From: Alcanivorax sp. 24 | GTDB taxonomy: Bacteria; Pseudomonadota; Gammaproteobacteria; Pseudomonadales; Alcanivoracaceae | Reading direction: 5' to 3' | Length of the DNA: 64,000 bases | Assembly (NCBI RefSeq): GCF_004360225.1 | Contig: NZ_SNUA01000003.1 | Coordinates: 355,934-419,933 of the forward strand | In this document: piece after piece, positions 16,514-25,549 of the stretch | Numbering within the stretch: the first letter of the stretch is position 1 | How the letters are laid out: each line of letters begins with the position of its first letter | The notes under the pieces: model-generated | Seen by the model: only the letters and a program-made list of their open reading frames with translations | Databases searched by the model: none | What the model was told of the DNA's origin: nothing | Position numbers and translations under genes: made by a program

Positions 16514-17749
16514 ATGGCCACTGACAGCACTCAGACGCGATCTCTGGAAGCGGAACAGGAACGCGCCCTGAAACGCGCGCTGGGCACTCTCTGGGTACGG
16601 TTTCCCGGATCCCTGGAAGACGATTACATCGTCTACGCGGAACGCCGCGCCACCCAGTTGATCCGGCGATCGGTGTACATCCTGCTGACGATTTTCCTGA
16701 TCGTGGTGGTGCCGGTCTCGTTGCTGGTGAAGGACCCTTCGCTGAGCCGTTGGCAGGCCCTCGGCGTTTATCCCATTGCCTGTTCCCTGGTGTTGCTGCT
16801 GGCGGCGATCCATATCCGAGCGGTACAACGCCTGGTGGCCACATTGATCGGACTGGCGCTGATGATCTCACTGTCCGGCACCCTGATCGGCGCGATCCAT
16901 CTGCAGGACCACTTCCTCGGCCAGGTGGCGGCGTTTGAAACCGTTTATGTGCTGATCATTGGTTTCTCGATCCTGCGGTTGCCGCCCACCCGCACCCTGT
17001 TCTGGTCCCTCGGTGCCCTGATCATCGCCCTGGCCGTGGCCCTTTATCAGGATTGGCGCATTACACCAATCTCACTGCTGCTGTACTACGGTTTCCCGCT
17101 TCTGGTATGCGCCTTGAACGGCTACATGCTCGACGCCAGTGCCCGCGGCAACTTCGCCAACATGCTGCTGCGCAACGCCGAGTCACAACGGCTGCGACGC
17201 TGGCGCGACAATGCCGACCGGGAAGCGCGGCGGCAGCGTCTGCTGAATGAATTCACCGCCCATATCGCCGGCAATCCGCGGGTCACCGAACTGCTCGACA
17301 AGACCTTGGCGTTTCTGATCGAAAACACTCCGGCGGTGGCCGGCGCCGGCTACCGATTGGAGGACGACGGCCTGCACCTGGAAGCGGCGCGTGGGCTCGG
17401 CCAGACGGCGCGGGAGCAGTCCCACATCAAAAGCGACGGTTTCCTCGCCTCGGCCCTGGAGATTCAGGGCGCCTCGGTGCGCCATGAAGTCCCCGGTGGC
17501 TACATGGATCTGGAAACCGGCCACAGCCAGATCCGCCCCGGCGAGGTACTGTTCCTGCCGATCCGGCAGGGCGAACACACCCTTGGCATCCTGGAACTGG
17601 CTTCCCTGGAGCCGTTCGACGAACACGTGCGTTCCGCCTGTGACGCCATCGCCACGCCACTGGGTTACGCCATGATCGCGGCCCTGGGACGGGAGACCTT
17701 TATCCGCCGGGCCAGGGAGAAACAGCAACAGCAAAGTACGGTGACATAA
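16514..17749 (+). CDS. Membrane sensor with C-terminal GAF domain, no output domain
   Basis: A 411-residue protein. Residues about 50-200 hold around six membrane helices (start LIRRSVYILLTIFLIVVVPV). A short coiled segment follows (about 205-245, rich in Arg and Glu), then a GAF-like domain (about 245-395) including TPAVAGAGYRLEDDGLHLEA and EVLFLPIRQGEHTLGILELA. No kinase, GGDEF, cyclase or helix-turn-helix domain follows. GGGGGA precedes the ATG. Such truncated sensors usually pass a signal to a partner protein. Partner and ligand are unknown. The next gene downstream is a TonB receptor under its own Fur box. Confidence 0.7.
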   Translation: MATDSTQTRSLEAEQERALKRALGTLWVRFPGSLEDDYIVYAERRATQLIRRSVYILLTIFLIVVVPVSLLVKDPSLSRWQALGVYPIACSLVLLLAAIHIRAVQRLVATLIGLALMISLSGTLIGAIHLQDHFLGQVAAFETVYVLIIGFSILRLPPTRTLFWSLGALIIALAVALYQDWRITPISLLLYYGFPLLVCALNGYMLDASARGNFANMLLRNAESQRLRRWRDNADREARRQRLLNEFTAHIAGNPRVTELLDKTLAFLIENTPAVAGAGYRLEDDGLHLEAARGLGQTAREQSHIKSDGFLASALEIQGASVRHEVPGGYMDLETGHSQIRPGEVLFLPIRQGEHTLGILELASLEPFDEHVRSACDAIATPLGYAMIAALGRETFIRRAREKQQQQSTVT

Positions 17750-17764
17750 GGGTGTCATTTTCGC

Positions 17765-17783
17765 ATTGATAAGCATTATCAAT
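17765..17783. promoter_or_regulatory. Fur box
   Basis: ATTGATAAGCATTATCAAT is a perfect 8-3-8 palindrome close to the 19-bp Fur consensus. It lies 48 bp upstream of the TonB-receptor ATG and just past the stop of the GAF gene. Iron repression of the receptor is the natural inference. Confidence 0.85.
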
Positions 17784-17830
17784 ACACCTATCCTCCCCGG
17801 CGAATCACAATTCCAATCCGGGGAGTCTCA

Positions 17831-20050
17831 ATGTCGTCGCGCGCGAACACTTTCAATGGCTTTGCCGTCCTGTCTCCGTTACTGCTGACCATGGCCGTCA
17901 CTGGCCATGCGGAAAACCGTCTCGACAGCGTGGTGGTCACCGGCTCCCGGGCGCCAACGCAAATCAGCCAGGTGCCCGGCAGTATCCACGTGGTTTACCA
18001 GGAACAAATCGAGGAACAGGTTCGCTCCGGCAAATCTTTGAAGGAAGCGCTGGGCACGCTGATCCCGAGCATGGATGTGGGGCCGCAGGGCCGTACCAAC
18101 TATGGGCAGAACATGCGTGGCCGGTCGGTGCTGGTGATGATCGACGGCGTATCACTGAATTCTTCCCGGGGTTTGAGCCGCCAGTTCGACAGCATTGATC
18201 CCTTCAACATCGAGCGCATCGAGGTGCTCTCCGGCGCGTCCGCGATTTACGGCGGCGGCGCCACCGGCGGTATCGTCAATATCATTACCAAAAAGGGTCA
18301 GGGTGGGCCAACCGGCTATGAAACCGAGCTGGGCCTGACCTCCGGCTTCAACAACAGCGACGACCGCGATCTGCGCGCCGCCCAGTCCGTTTCCGGCGGC
18401 AGCGATACACTGCATGGCCGCCTCGGTGTGGCGGTGCAGAAGAACGGCAGCTTTTACGATGGCAACGGTGACGCCGTGCTGCCCGACATCAGCCAGACCG
18501 ATCTGCAGGAAAACCGCAGCGTGGATCTGCTCGGCTCGCTGCAATGGAACCCGGACGAAAACCAGAACCTGCAGCTGCTGGGCCAGTTCTACGATTCCGG
18601 TTACGACGGCGACAAGGGTTTGTATCTGGGCGAGAACCTGTCGGCGGTCACCGGCGCCGATCCGGATGCGTTCGATGTACGTTCCGGCTTTAACTCAGAC
18701 CGTGAACCCGCCACCCGCCGCTACCAGTTCAGCGCCAGTTACCGGCATGGCGACATACTCGGCCAGACCCTGTATCTGCAGGCGTTCACCCGCAACGAAA
18801 CCATGGACTTCCACCCCTTCCCCTATCTGGACCGGGGCAGCGATCCCAACGCCCCTGACGGATACTACTCCGCGTCCCAGCAAAGCACTGGCCTGTCCGG
18901 TCTCAAAGCCATGCTGGTAAAAGACTGGAACCGATTCAGGGTGTCCTACGGAGTGGATTACGACCGGGAAACGTTCGACTCCGACCAGATGCTGTTCGAC
19001 TTCCAGCGGGTCCTGGACAGCGGCGGCCTCGACCTGGACCGGGTCAACAAACTGGGCCGCTATCCCGATTATCAAGTGGATAGCCTGGCGGCCTTCGTTC
19101 AGGCGGATTGGAGGATCACGGACACGCTCCGTTTCAGCAGCGGGCTGCGCCATCAGCGCATGGATGTGGAGGTGGATGACTTCATCGCCGTGGCCCAGCA
19201 AGTAAAAATCGCCCGGGGCCAGCTCAGCGGCGCCGATGCCATCCCCGGTGGCGATAATGATTACCACGCCACTCTGTTCAACGCCGGTTTTATTCAGGAA
19301 CTGAGCAACGGCCATCAGCTCTGGGTCAACTACAGCCAGGGTTTCGAGCTGGCCGATCCGGCCAAATATTACGGCCGTGGCAGCTACGATGAGAGCAGCG
19401 GTTACGGGGTGCTGGTACGTGGCATTGACGTGGACGGCCAACCCATGGATGCCATCAAGACCGAACAGGTGGAGCTGGGCTGGCGTGGCTACGGCGAGCG
19501 CTGGAACGCACAGAGCGCGGTCTACTACAGCTGGTCGGACAAGACGCTGCAAATCAACAGCGGCGACCTGTCCGTGGACGTGGAAGACGACAAGAAGCGC
19601 AACTACGGCATCGAAGCTCAGTTGGACTACTCGCTCACCGATCAGTGGAGCCTCGGTGGTAATGCCCATATTGTCCGTTCTGAAGAAAAGAACGACGGCG
19701 AATGGGACCCGCAACTGGCCACCACCGCCAGCCTCTCAAAAGCCACCGCCTACCTGGGCTGGCAGCAGCGCGGCACCCGCGCTCGCGTGCAGGGCACCTA
19801 TGTCCACGATCTGGACGACGACTACGACAACGAAATCAACGGCTACACCCTGGTGGATCTGATGGCCAGCCAGCGCCTGCCGGTGGGTACCGTGTCCGTG
19901 GGCATCCAGAACCTGTTTGACCGCGACTACGGCACCATCTGGGGCCAGCGGGCACAACTGTTCTACGGCGGTTACTACGGCCCTGACGCCATGTTCGATC
20001 AGCGTGGCCGGGGGCGGACCTACACACTGTCCTACTCAATTAAATACTGA
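17831..20050 (+). CDS. TonB-dependent outer-membrane siderophore receptor
   Basis: A 739-residue receptor: signal peptide (to about Ala27), a TonB-box-like stretch DSVVVTGSR, the plug domain (about 45-165, including NMRGRSVLVMIDGV and IERIEVLSGASAIYGGGATG) and a 22-strand barrel ending in aromatic SYSIKY. GGGGAG precedes the ATG. A perfect Fur box lies upstream, so the substrate is most likely a ferric siderophore. No siderophore biosynthesis or ABC permease gene is adjacent, so it may take up a xenosiderophore. Confidence 0.92.
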   Translation: MSSRANTFNGFAVLSPLLLTMAVTGHAENRLDSVVVTGSRAPTQISQVPGSIHVVYQEQIEEQVRSGKSLKEALGTLIPSMDVGPQGRTNYGQNMRGRSVLVMIDGVSLNSSRGLSRQFDSIDPFNIERIEVLSGASAIYGGGATGGIVNIITKKGQGGPTGYETELGLTSGFNNSDDRDLRAAQSVSGGSDTLHGRLGVAVQKNGSFYDGNGDAVLPDISQTDLQENRSVDLLGSLQWNPDENQNLQLLGQFYDSGYDGDKGLYLGENLSAVTGADPDAFDVRSGFNSDREPATRRYQFSASYRHGDILGQTLYLQAFTRNETMDFHPFPYLDRGSDPNAPDGYYSASQQSTGLSGLKAMLVKDWNRFRVSYGVDYDRETFDSDQMLFDFQRVLDSGGLDLDRVNKLGRYPDYQVDSLAAFVQADWRITDTLRFSSGLRHQRMDVEVDDFIAVAQQVKIARGQLSGADAIPGGDNDYHATLFNAGFIQELSNGHQLWVNYSQGFELADPAKYYGRGSYDESSGYGVLVRGIDVDGQPMDAIKTEQVELGWRGYGERWNAQSAVYYSWSDKTLQINSGDLSVDVEDDKKRNYGIEAQLDYSLTDQWSLGGNAHIVRSEEKNDGEWDPQLATTASLSKATAYLGWQQRGTRARVQGTYVHDLDDDYDNEINGYTLVDLMASQRLPVGTVSVGIQNLFDRDYGTIWGQRAQLFYGGYYGPDAMFDQRGRGRTYTLSYSIKY

Positions 20051-20156
20051 GAGCGGCATGCTTGACGCTTAAAAGGACCCAGCCTGATTGCTTTGCAGCG
20101 TTACAGGACATCGTTATCAGGAGCCGCCCCAGCCCCGGAGACATAAACTCGCGCTG

Positions 20157-20230
20157 CATTCGCGGCCAAGACCGCTTCCCACAGAGCATGCCACGAAGCC
20201 GCTGTGGGAAGCGGCCTTGGCCGCGAATCG
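20157..20230. repeat. REP/BIME palindrome
   Basis: Inverted REP units: CATTCGCGGCCAAGACCGCT (20157 on) and AGCGGCCTTGGCCGCGAATC (ending 20229), joined by CACGAAGCCGCTGTGGG. One mismatch between arms. It lies between the TonB receptor and the acyltransferase gene. Confidence 0.85.
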
Positions 20231-20304
20231 GCGCCGCATAGGCGTGTGGCACGCAAGGGGGCTCTTCCACAACGGTGGCAGCCTCTCCTATACACTCTTC
20301 CTAT

Positions 20305-20334
20305 GTAGGAGCGGCTCACGAGCCGCGATTTTCA
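20305..20334. repeat. Short palindrome TAGGAGCGGCTCACGAGCCG, possible terminator
   Basis: GCGGCT (20311-20316) pairs with AGCCGC (20321-20326) around a 4-nt loop and is followed by GATTTTC. The TGTAGGAGCGGCT form is a known short-repeat style in pseudomonads. It may end the transcript of the TonB receptor or the facing acyltransferase, but the T-run is weak. Confidence 0.45.
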
Positions 20335-20352
20335 TCTTCCACGTCAGATGTA

Positions 20353-20985
20353 TTACCGGCGGCGCTTGAGCGGCGCCGACAGCCTTTCCGGATGGCGCGG
20401 CTCGACGTCGTCCAGCAAGGCGTAGATCGCTTCCAGATCCTTCTCCACATCGCCGGTGGGCCAGAACGCGTCCAGAATCCGCGCTTCCTTGCGCCGATAG
20501 CAGAACGTCACCACGATGATCGGCAATTCCAGCCCCAGGGCGATTCGATAGAAGCCGGTCTTCCATTCCCGCGCCCCGGTGCGAGTGCCTTCCGGCGTGA
20601 TGCCGAGCCAGAATGGGTCGCCAGCGGCCAATAATCTCTGCGTTTCTTCCACCAACCCGCCAGCGCGGCCCCGGTGCACCGGAATGCCCCCCAGCGCCTT
20701 GAGCAATACGCCGGTGGGACCCCGGAACAAGGTGTGCTTGGCCATGAAACGGATGTCCAGGCGCAGGCTCTGGATCGCGCTGATGCCCACCAGTCCATCG
20801 TAATTGGAAGTGTGCGGAGCGGCGATCATCACCGCCCGGGATATGTCCGGCAAACGCCCGACCACTTTCCAACCGATGGCACGGAGAACCCAGCGGCCCA
20901 GCAGCGCCATCATGACGCTGCCGCGACGTGGCACCCGCGCGCCCAGATCCGCCGGATGTAGAGGAGGCAATTCAAGCCCGCTCAT
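20353..20985 (-). CDS. PlsC-like 1-acyl-glycerol-3-phosphate acyltransferase
   Basis: A 210-residue acyltransferase. The catalytic HX4D box is APHTSNYDG and the second block is ITPEGTRTGAREWKTGFYRIA, which binds the phosphate or acyl acceptor. One hydrophobic N-terminal segment (MMALLGRWVLRAIGW) anchors it to the inner membrane. The ATG at 20985 lies 4 nt after the stop of the upstream thioesterase gene, so the two are coupled. It is shorter than housekeeping PlsC and lacks its full N-terminus, so an accessory lipid acyltransferase is likely. Confidence 0.83.
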   Translation of the reverse strand: MSGLELPPLHPADLGARVPRRGSVMMALLGRWVLRAIGWKVVGRLPDISRAVMIAAPHTSNYDGLVGISAIQSLRLDIRFMAKHTLFRGPTGVLLKALGGIPVHRGRAGGLVEETQRLLAAGDPFWLGITPEGTRTGAREWKTGFYRIALGLELPIIVVTFCYRRKEARILDAFWPTGDVEKDLEAIYALLDDVEPRHPERLSAPLKRRR

Positions 20986-20989
20986 GGAA

Positions 20990-21784
20990 TCAGCCAAACA
21001 CCACGATGGTCTGGCGGCTGAACGCCACCGGACGGCCTTCGCCATCCCAGATCACCGAGCGATTCTGACCGTAGCCATCGGCGAAGCTGTCGGTGTGCAC
21101 GGTGTACAACCAATGATCGGTCCAGGGCAGCTCGGCCGGATCCTCCAGGAACTCCATGATCCAGGTCATGGAGCTGGACGGCACGCGCTTGGTCAGCATC
21201 GGAATCACCGACGGCGGCCAGACGTCCACCAGGCAGGCCAGGCTGGCGGCATCCTGGCGCTCCGGGCGTTCACGGAAGCTCATGTAGCCTTCGAAGTCCG
21301 GCTTATCGCTACCGGAATAAGGAAACTGACCGGCCACCGGGCGCATTTCGAACTCGCGCAGAAAGTCCGGCGAGACACCTTCCATGAACGGAATGGCGTG
21401 ATACTTTTCCGCGGGGTTCCAGTCCGGCGCCGCCGGCCCCTGAACCCGGATGGAAGAGTCGCGGGCGTGCCCCAGGCTGGCCAGCATGGTGCTCACCACC
21501 TGCCCTTCCTGACGGGCGGTAACCTGCATCTGGGTCACGGATTTACCACTGCGCAGGATTTCCGCGTTCAACGCCAGCGGCCCCGGAACAGCGGGACCGA
21601 CAAAAGTCAGAGCGAAAGAACGCAAAGGCGGAGGCTCCGGCAGTTCCCGCGCCAGATACGCCTGCATATGACGGATCAGGATGGCCCCCATCAAGCCACC
21701 AAAGGTGGCACGGCCCTGCCCCCAACCCTCGGGCAGAATCATTTCATTGGCTTCAGCCGCAACCATAATGGAATCAAATTTCAT
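20990..21784 (-). CDS. Acyl-CoA thioesterase, double-hotdog (TesB-like)
   Basis: A 264-residue protein of the acyl-CoA thioesterase domain type, with two hotdog halves. FGGLMGAILIRHMQAYL carries the Gly-Gly helix of the first half, and LACLVDVWPPSVIPML is the conserved second-half Asp segment. GGAG lies upstream of the ATG. The coupled downstream acyltransferase makes an acyl-CoA turnover or phospholipid role plausible. Substrate chain length cannot be read from the sequence. Confidence 0.78.
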   Translation of the reverse strand: MKFDSIMVAAEANEMILPEGWGQGRATFGGLMGAILIRHMQAYLARELPEPPPLRSFALTFVGPAVPGPLALNAEILRSGKSVTQMQVTARQEGQVVSTMLASLGHARDSSIRVQGPAAPDWNPAEKYHAIPFMEGVSPDFLREFEMRPVAGQFPYSGSDKPDFEGYMSFRERPERQDAASLACLVDVWPPSVIPMLTKRVPSSSMTWIMEFLEDPAELPWTDHWLYTVHTDSFADGYGQNRSVIWDGEGRPVAFSRQTIVVFG

Positions 21785-21925
21785 ATTTCGCTCCCTCCGA
21801 GAGCGGCTATTGATAGCAGAGGGCGTGTTCCAGGGAAAGGGCCGAAACGATCACACTGCGGGATGCGTGGTCAATCAGGCTAATAGCGACACGGAAGGGA
21901 CACCGGCGGCACCTCTAATAAGCTG

Positions 21926-21994
21926 TTCGCTGCCCAGGCAGCTTCCCACAGAGAGCACTACGGAGCCGCTAAGGGAAGCTGCCTGGGCAGCGAA
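21926..21994. repeat. REP/BIME palindrome with perfect 22-bp arms
   Basis: 21926-21947 (TTCGCTGCCCAGGCAGCTTC...) is the exact complement of 21973-21994. The spacer holds ACGGAGCCGCTAA. The REP core is the same as elsewhere, but the inner stem (CTGCCCAGGCAG) is unlike the other copies. It lies between the thioesterase promoter and the end of hrpB. Confidence 0.85.
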
Positions 21995-22029
21995 TCGGCG
22001 CTGTCGGCGGCATGTAACGCGCAAACGTG

Positions 22030-24528
22030 TTACCCCCGCCCCATGCCTTTCTTGGTCCGCGCCGTCGCCTCCGCGTGCAGCGGGTCCTCCGGCCAAGGGT
22101 GTTTGGGATAACGGCCGCGCAATTCCTTGCGGACCTCGGCGTACCCCTCCCGCCAGAAACGGTGGAGATCCCCGGTGATGGCCGCCGGGCGTCCGGCCGG
22201 GGTCAACAGCGAAGCGGTCAGCGGCAGTTGCCCATCGGCCAGGGACGGCAGCGCTTCCATACCGAAGCATTCCTGCAGTTTCACTTCCAGGCGCGGGCCG
22301 CCCTCGGGGAGATAATCGATCATCACGTCACGCCCCGACGCCACCGTGCAGCGTTCCGGCAACCACTGATCCAACCGCGCCTGCCGTTCGTGACCAAGCC
22401 ACAGTGATAAGGCTTGCCCTAACAGCAGGTCACGCAGATCCCGCAAACTTCGGCGGCCAGCGAGAAACGGCAGCAACCAGTCCTCCAGCGTATCCAGCAG
22501 CGCCCCATCGTCCGCCGCCGGCCACTCTTGCGGGCGTAGCCGATGCATCCAGTTCACCCGTGCTTGCCACTGGCGCCAGCGGGGTTCCCATGGCAGCACC
22601 GACAGCCCCCGCTGACGGATACCGGCCAGCAAACCCTGCTCGATCAGCGCCGGCGATGGCGAGGGCAGCGGCCGCTGCTCAATCACCAACTGACCCAGGG
22701 CGCGTATCCGCTCGGCCACGACCCGCCCGCGCTGCTCGTCCCATCCCACCCGTTCGCTCCATGGAGCCTGCTCCAAGACCCTGACCAGCGCGTCCCCGTC
22801 CAATCCCCAAGCCAGCCGGATACGGCCCTCCTTGGGATCGCCGTCGGTGTCCAGCACCACCAGCCATTCATGTGCCGCCAGCGCCGAGCCCGGTGGCAGA
22901 CGGGCGCCAGAGCCGTCAGCGAGAAGGTAACGAGAGCCGTCAGCCAGGGCACGACGGGCGCCATCAGCGACGGCATTACGACCCGTGCCTTGCTCTCGCC
23001 GGCGGGCCAGGCCGTCCGGAAAGGCCTCCGCCAGCACCCGCCCCAGCAGACGGGCATCGGCTTCCTCCCGATCCGCCCGCACTCCGCGCAAACGCCGCAA
23101 TGCTTTACGCAGTAACGGCCAATCCCCTGGGCGGGCTCGATAACGTTGCCAGCGCCGTTGCAAATCCACTTCCCGGTCCAGCCCGGCCGGCGCGTCCTGA
23201 ATCAGCAACGCCAGTACCGCCGCGCTTTCCGAGCAGCCGTATTGATCACCCCGCACCACCAGAGCCCCCTGCTCCGGGTCCATTGGCAGTTCCGCCAGCG
23301 CCCGCCCCAGTTCGCTGAGCGCGCCCTTCTCATCGAGCGCGCCCAACCGTTTCAGCCGCGCCCTCGCCGCCCGCCAGGGCCCCGCCGGCGGCGGCGTCAG
23401 CCAGAACAATTCACCGGGGTCGCGGCACCCCCAACGGGCCAGATCCAGCACCAGACCGTCCAGCGCCACCTGGCTGGTCTCCGCCTCAATATGCCGGGCC
23501 AGTACTTCCTCCCGGGACCACAACCGCAGGCACTGGCCCGGCCCAAGCCGCCCGGCGCGCCCGGCGCGCTGGTCAGCGTTAGCCAGGCTGATACGGCGGG
23601 TGGTCAGGCGGCTGCGATGACGCCGTGGATCGTATTGCGGGCTGCGCTGCAAACCGCTGTCCACCACCGTGGTGACACCGTCCAGCGTGACACTGGTCTC
23701 CGCCACATTGGTGGCGAGCACCACTCTCGGGCTCTGACTGGCGCGCAATACCCGCTGCTGCTCATCGCCATCGAGGCGCCCATGCAAAATCTCCACCGCA
23801 CAGCCCAGGCCAACCAGCGCCTCGCTCAGACGCCGGATTTCCCCGACGCCGGGCAAGAACACCAGTACCGTGCCCTGGCCCGCCATCTCACGCACGCAAT
23901 CGGCACAATGATCCAGCCAGTGACGATCCCGCGTCGGCGCCCGATAGTGCACCGTCACCGGGTACTGCCGCCCCTCACTGCGCACCACCGGCAGTGCCAG
24001 CCCCTGGCCCAGCGGTTCCGCATCCAGGGTCGCCGACATCACCAGCAAACGCAGGTCCTCACGCAATGCCTGACGCACTTCCTGCACCAGGGCCAGCCCC
24101 AGATCCGCCTGTAGGGAACGCTCGTGGAATTCGTCGAACAGCACCGCCGCGTAATGCTCCAGCGCCGGATCCTCATGCAGCATACGGGTGAGCACACCTT
24201 CGGTGACCACTTCAATCACCGTGTCCTTGCCCACGCGGCTGTCCAGCCGGGTGCGATAGCCCACCCGCTGGCCCACCGGCTGATCCAGCCGCGATGCCAT
24301 GTAGGCCGCCACCGAGCGTGCCGCCACCCGCCGCGGCTCCAGCATCAGAATACGGCGCCCCTGACGCCAGCCGGCGTCCAGCAGAGCCAGCGGCACGCGG
24401 GTGGATTTACCGGCTCCCGGCGGCGCTTCCAGCACGGCGCCGCCATGCTGTTTCAGGGCATCGAGCAGGTCCGGCAGAACCTCGTCCACCGGCAGGGAAT
24501 CGCAGGGGATAAAAGCATTCGTGGTCAT
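22030..24528 (-). CDS. hrpB: ATP-dependent helicase HrpB
   Basis: An 832-residue DEAH-family helicase. Walker A is EAPPGAGKST (about 35-44), Walker B is the unusual DEFH (in LFDEFHERSLQ), motif III is SATLDA and motif VI is QRAGRAGR. The C-terminal HrpB-specific region ends HPWPEDPLHAEATAR. Length and motif spelling match bacterial HrpB, a helicase of uncertain cellular role. No strong ribosome site precedes the ATG. It stands alone on the minus strand. Confidence 0.95.
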   Translation of the reverse strand: MTTNAFIPCDSLPVDEVLPDLLDALKQHGGAVLEAPPGAGKSTRVPLALLDAGWRQGRRILMLEPRRVAARSVAAYMASRLDQPVGQRVGYRTRLDSRVGKDTVIEVVTEGVLTRMLHEDPALEHYAAVLFDEFHERSLQADLGLALVQEVRQALREDLRLLVMSATLDAEPLGQGLALPVVRSEGRQYPVTVHYRAPTRDRHWLDHCADCVREMAGQGTVLVFLPGVGEIRRLSEALVGLGCAVEILHGRLDGDEQQRVLRASQSPRVVLATNVAETSVTLDGVTTVVDSGLQRSPQYDPRRHRSRLTTRRISLANADQRAGRAGRLGPGQCLRLWSREEVLARHIEAETSQVALDGLVLDLARWGCRDPGELFWLTPPPAGPWRAARARLKRLGALDEKGALSELGRALAELPMDPEQGALVVRGDQYGCSESAAVLALLIQDAPAGLDREVDLQRRWQRYRARPGDWPLLRKALRRLRGVRADREEADARLLGRVLAEAFPDGLARRREQGTGRNAVADGARRALADGSRYLLADGSGARLPPGSALAAHEWLVVLDTDGDPKEGRIRLAWGLDGDALVRVLEQAPWSERVGWDEQRGRVVAERIRALGQLVIEQRPLPSPSPALIEQGLLAGIRQRGLSVLPWEPRWRQWQARVNWMHRLRPQEWPAADDGALLDTLEDWLLPFLAGRRSLRDLRDLLLGQALSLWLGHERQARLDQWLPERCTVASGRDVMIDYLPEGGPRLEVKLQECFGMEALPSLADGQLPLTASLLTPAGRPAAITGDLHRFWREGYAEVRKELRGRYPKHPWPEDPLHAEATARTKKGMGRG

Positions 24529-24571
24529 GGCGCGTCATGATACAGACGCACCCGTCCGGCGGGCAGCCCTG

Positions 24572-25450
24572 TCAATGCACGGGCGCGCCGTCCACCAGAG
24601 CGCTGACTACATTCAGCAAGGGGTCGTCCGCCCGATCCGCGCGATGGGCGAATACCAGGCGCACTGGGGGGCCCGCTTCACAGAGCACGGTCACTCCGTC
24701 CTGCCGCCGTGCCTCATCGGTGCCGCCTTCATGCACCAGGCCCAACCCGGCACCGGCGGCGACCAGGCCCCGGGTCATGCTTTCCTTGTCGACCCGAATG
24801 ATGCGCGGCGGTCGGATGCCGTGCCGCCGGAACAGCGCTTCCGCCGCCCGGCCGCAGCCGCTATCGGTGCCGGGACAAATCCACGGTAACGTCTCCAGAC
24901 GCCGCCAGTCGAGCGGCCCCGGTGTCACCCAATCCGACGGCGCCACCAACTGAATGCTGAAGCGGGCCAGTTCCCAGGCGATCAGGCCTTCCTCCGCCGG
25001 CCCGGCGCGGTGATAAAAAGCCGCGTCCAGGGCTCCTCGCTGCAGCGCTTCGGCGAGGTCCCGGGAAGCACCGTATTCCAGCGCCACGTCCACATCGGGA
25101 TGATGGCGCGCCAATTCGGTCAGCAAACGCCGTAACGGTGCCGGCTGAATATTATGGCCAGCACCCAGCCGCAACCGGCCCGCCGGCCCGCCGCGCAGGC
25201 GGGCGGCTTGTCGCAACAGGTCCTGGCGGGCCGCCAGCACCACTTCCGCCCTGGTCAGCAGGATTTCACCGTCGGCGGTGAGGTTCATGCCCCGGGGGGT
25301 ACGTTGGAACAGGGTCAGTGACAGGGATTGTTCCAGGGCCTGAACGCGGGCGCTGATCGCCGGCTGGCTCAGGCACAGACGGCGGGAGGCGCGGGTGATG
25401 GAGCCTTCCCGGGCCACCGTCACGAATACGGTCAGTTGCTGCAGATCCAT
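24572..25450 (-). CDS. LysR family transcriptional regulator
   Basis: A 292-residue LysR protein. The winged helix-turn-helix is at residues 1-60 (FVTVAREGSITRASRRLCLS, then QPAISARVQALEQSL), followed by an effector domain starting GRLRLGAGHNIQPAP. Its ATG is preceded by two tandem copies of a 15-bp unit that includes AAAGAG. The neighbours are hrpB and a methyltransferase, so the target is not obvious. No divergent gene is present. Confidence 0.88.
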   Translation of the reverse strand: MDLQQLTVFVTVAREGSITRASRRLCLSQPAISARVQALEQSLSLTLFQRTPRGMNLTADGEILLTRAEVVLAARQDLLRQAARLRGGPAGRLRLGAGHNIQPAPLRRLLTELARHHPDVDVALEYGASRDLAEALQRGALDAAFYHRAGPAEEGLIAWELARFSIQLVAPSDWVTPGPLDWRRLETLPWICPGTDSGCGRAAEALFRRHGIRPPRIIRVDKESMTRGLVAAGAGLGLVHEGGTDEARRQDGVTVLCEAGPPVRLVFAHRADRADDPLLNVVSALVDGAPVH

Positions 25451-25480
25451 TCGCTCTTTATCCGGTCGCTCTTTATCCGA
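25451..25480 (-). repeat. Tandem duplication of a 15-bp leader unit
   Basis: TCGCTCTTTATCCG occurs at 25451-25464 and again at 25466-25479, directly upstream of the LysR ATG. On the coding strand each copy contributes GATAAAGAGCGA, an SD-like sequence. Only the nearer copy is close enough to act in initiation. Confidence 0.6.
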
Positions 25481-25549
25481 CCGATTGGGCTTTCGGCCAG
25501 TTCCGCATCATGGCCCGAATCGGATAGCGTTGAGAAGCCCGCCGGGCCT

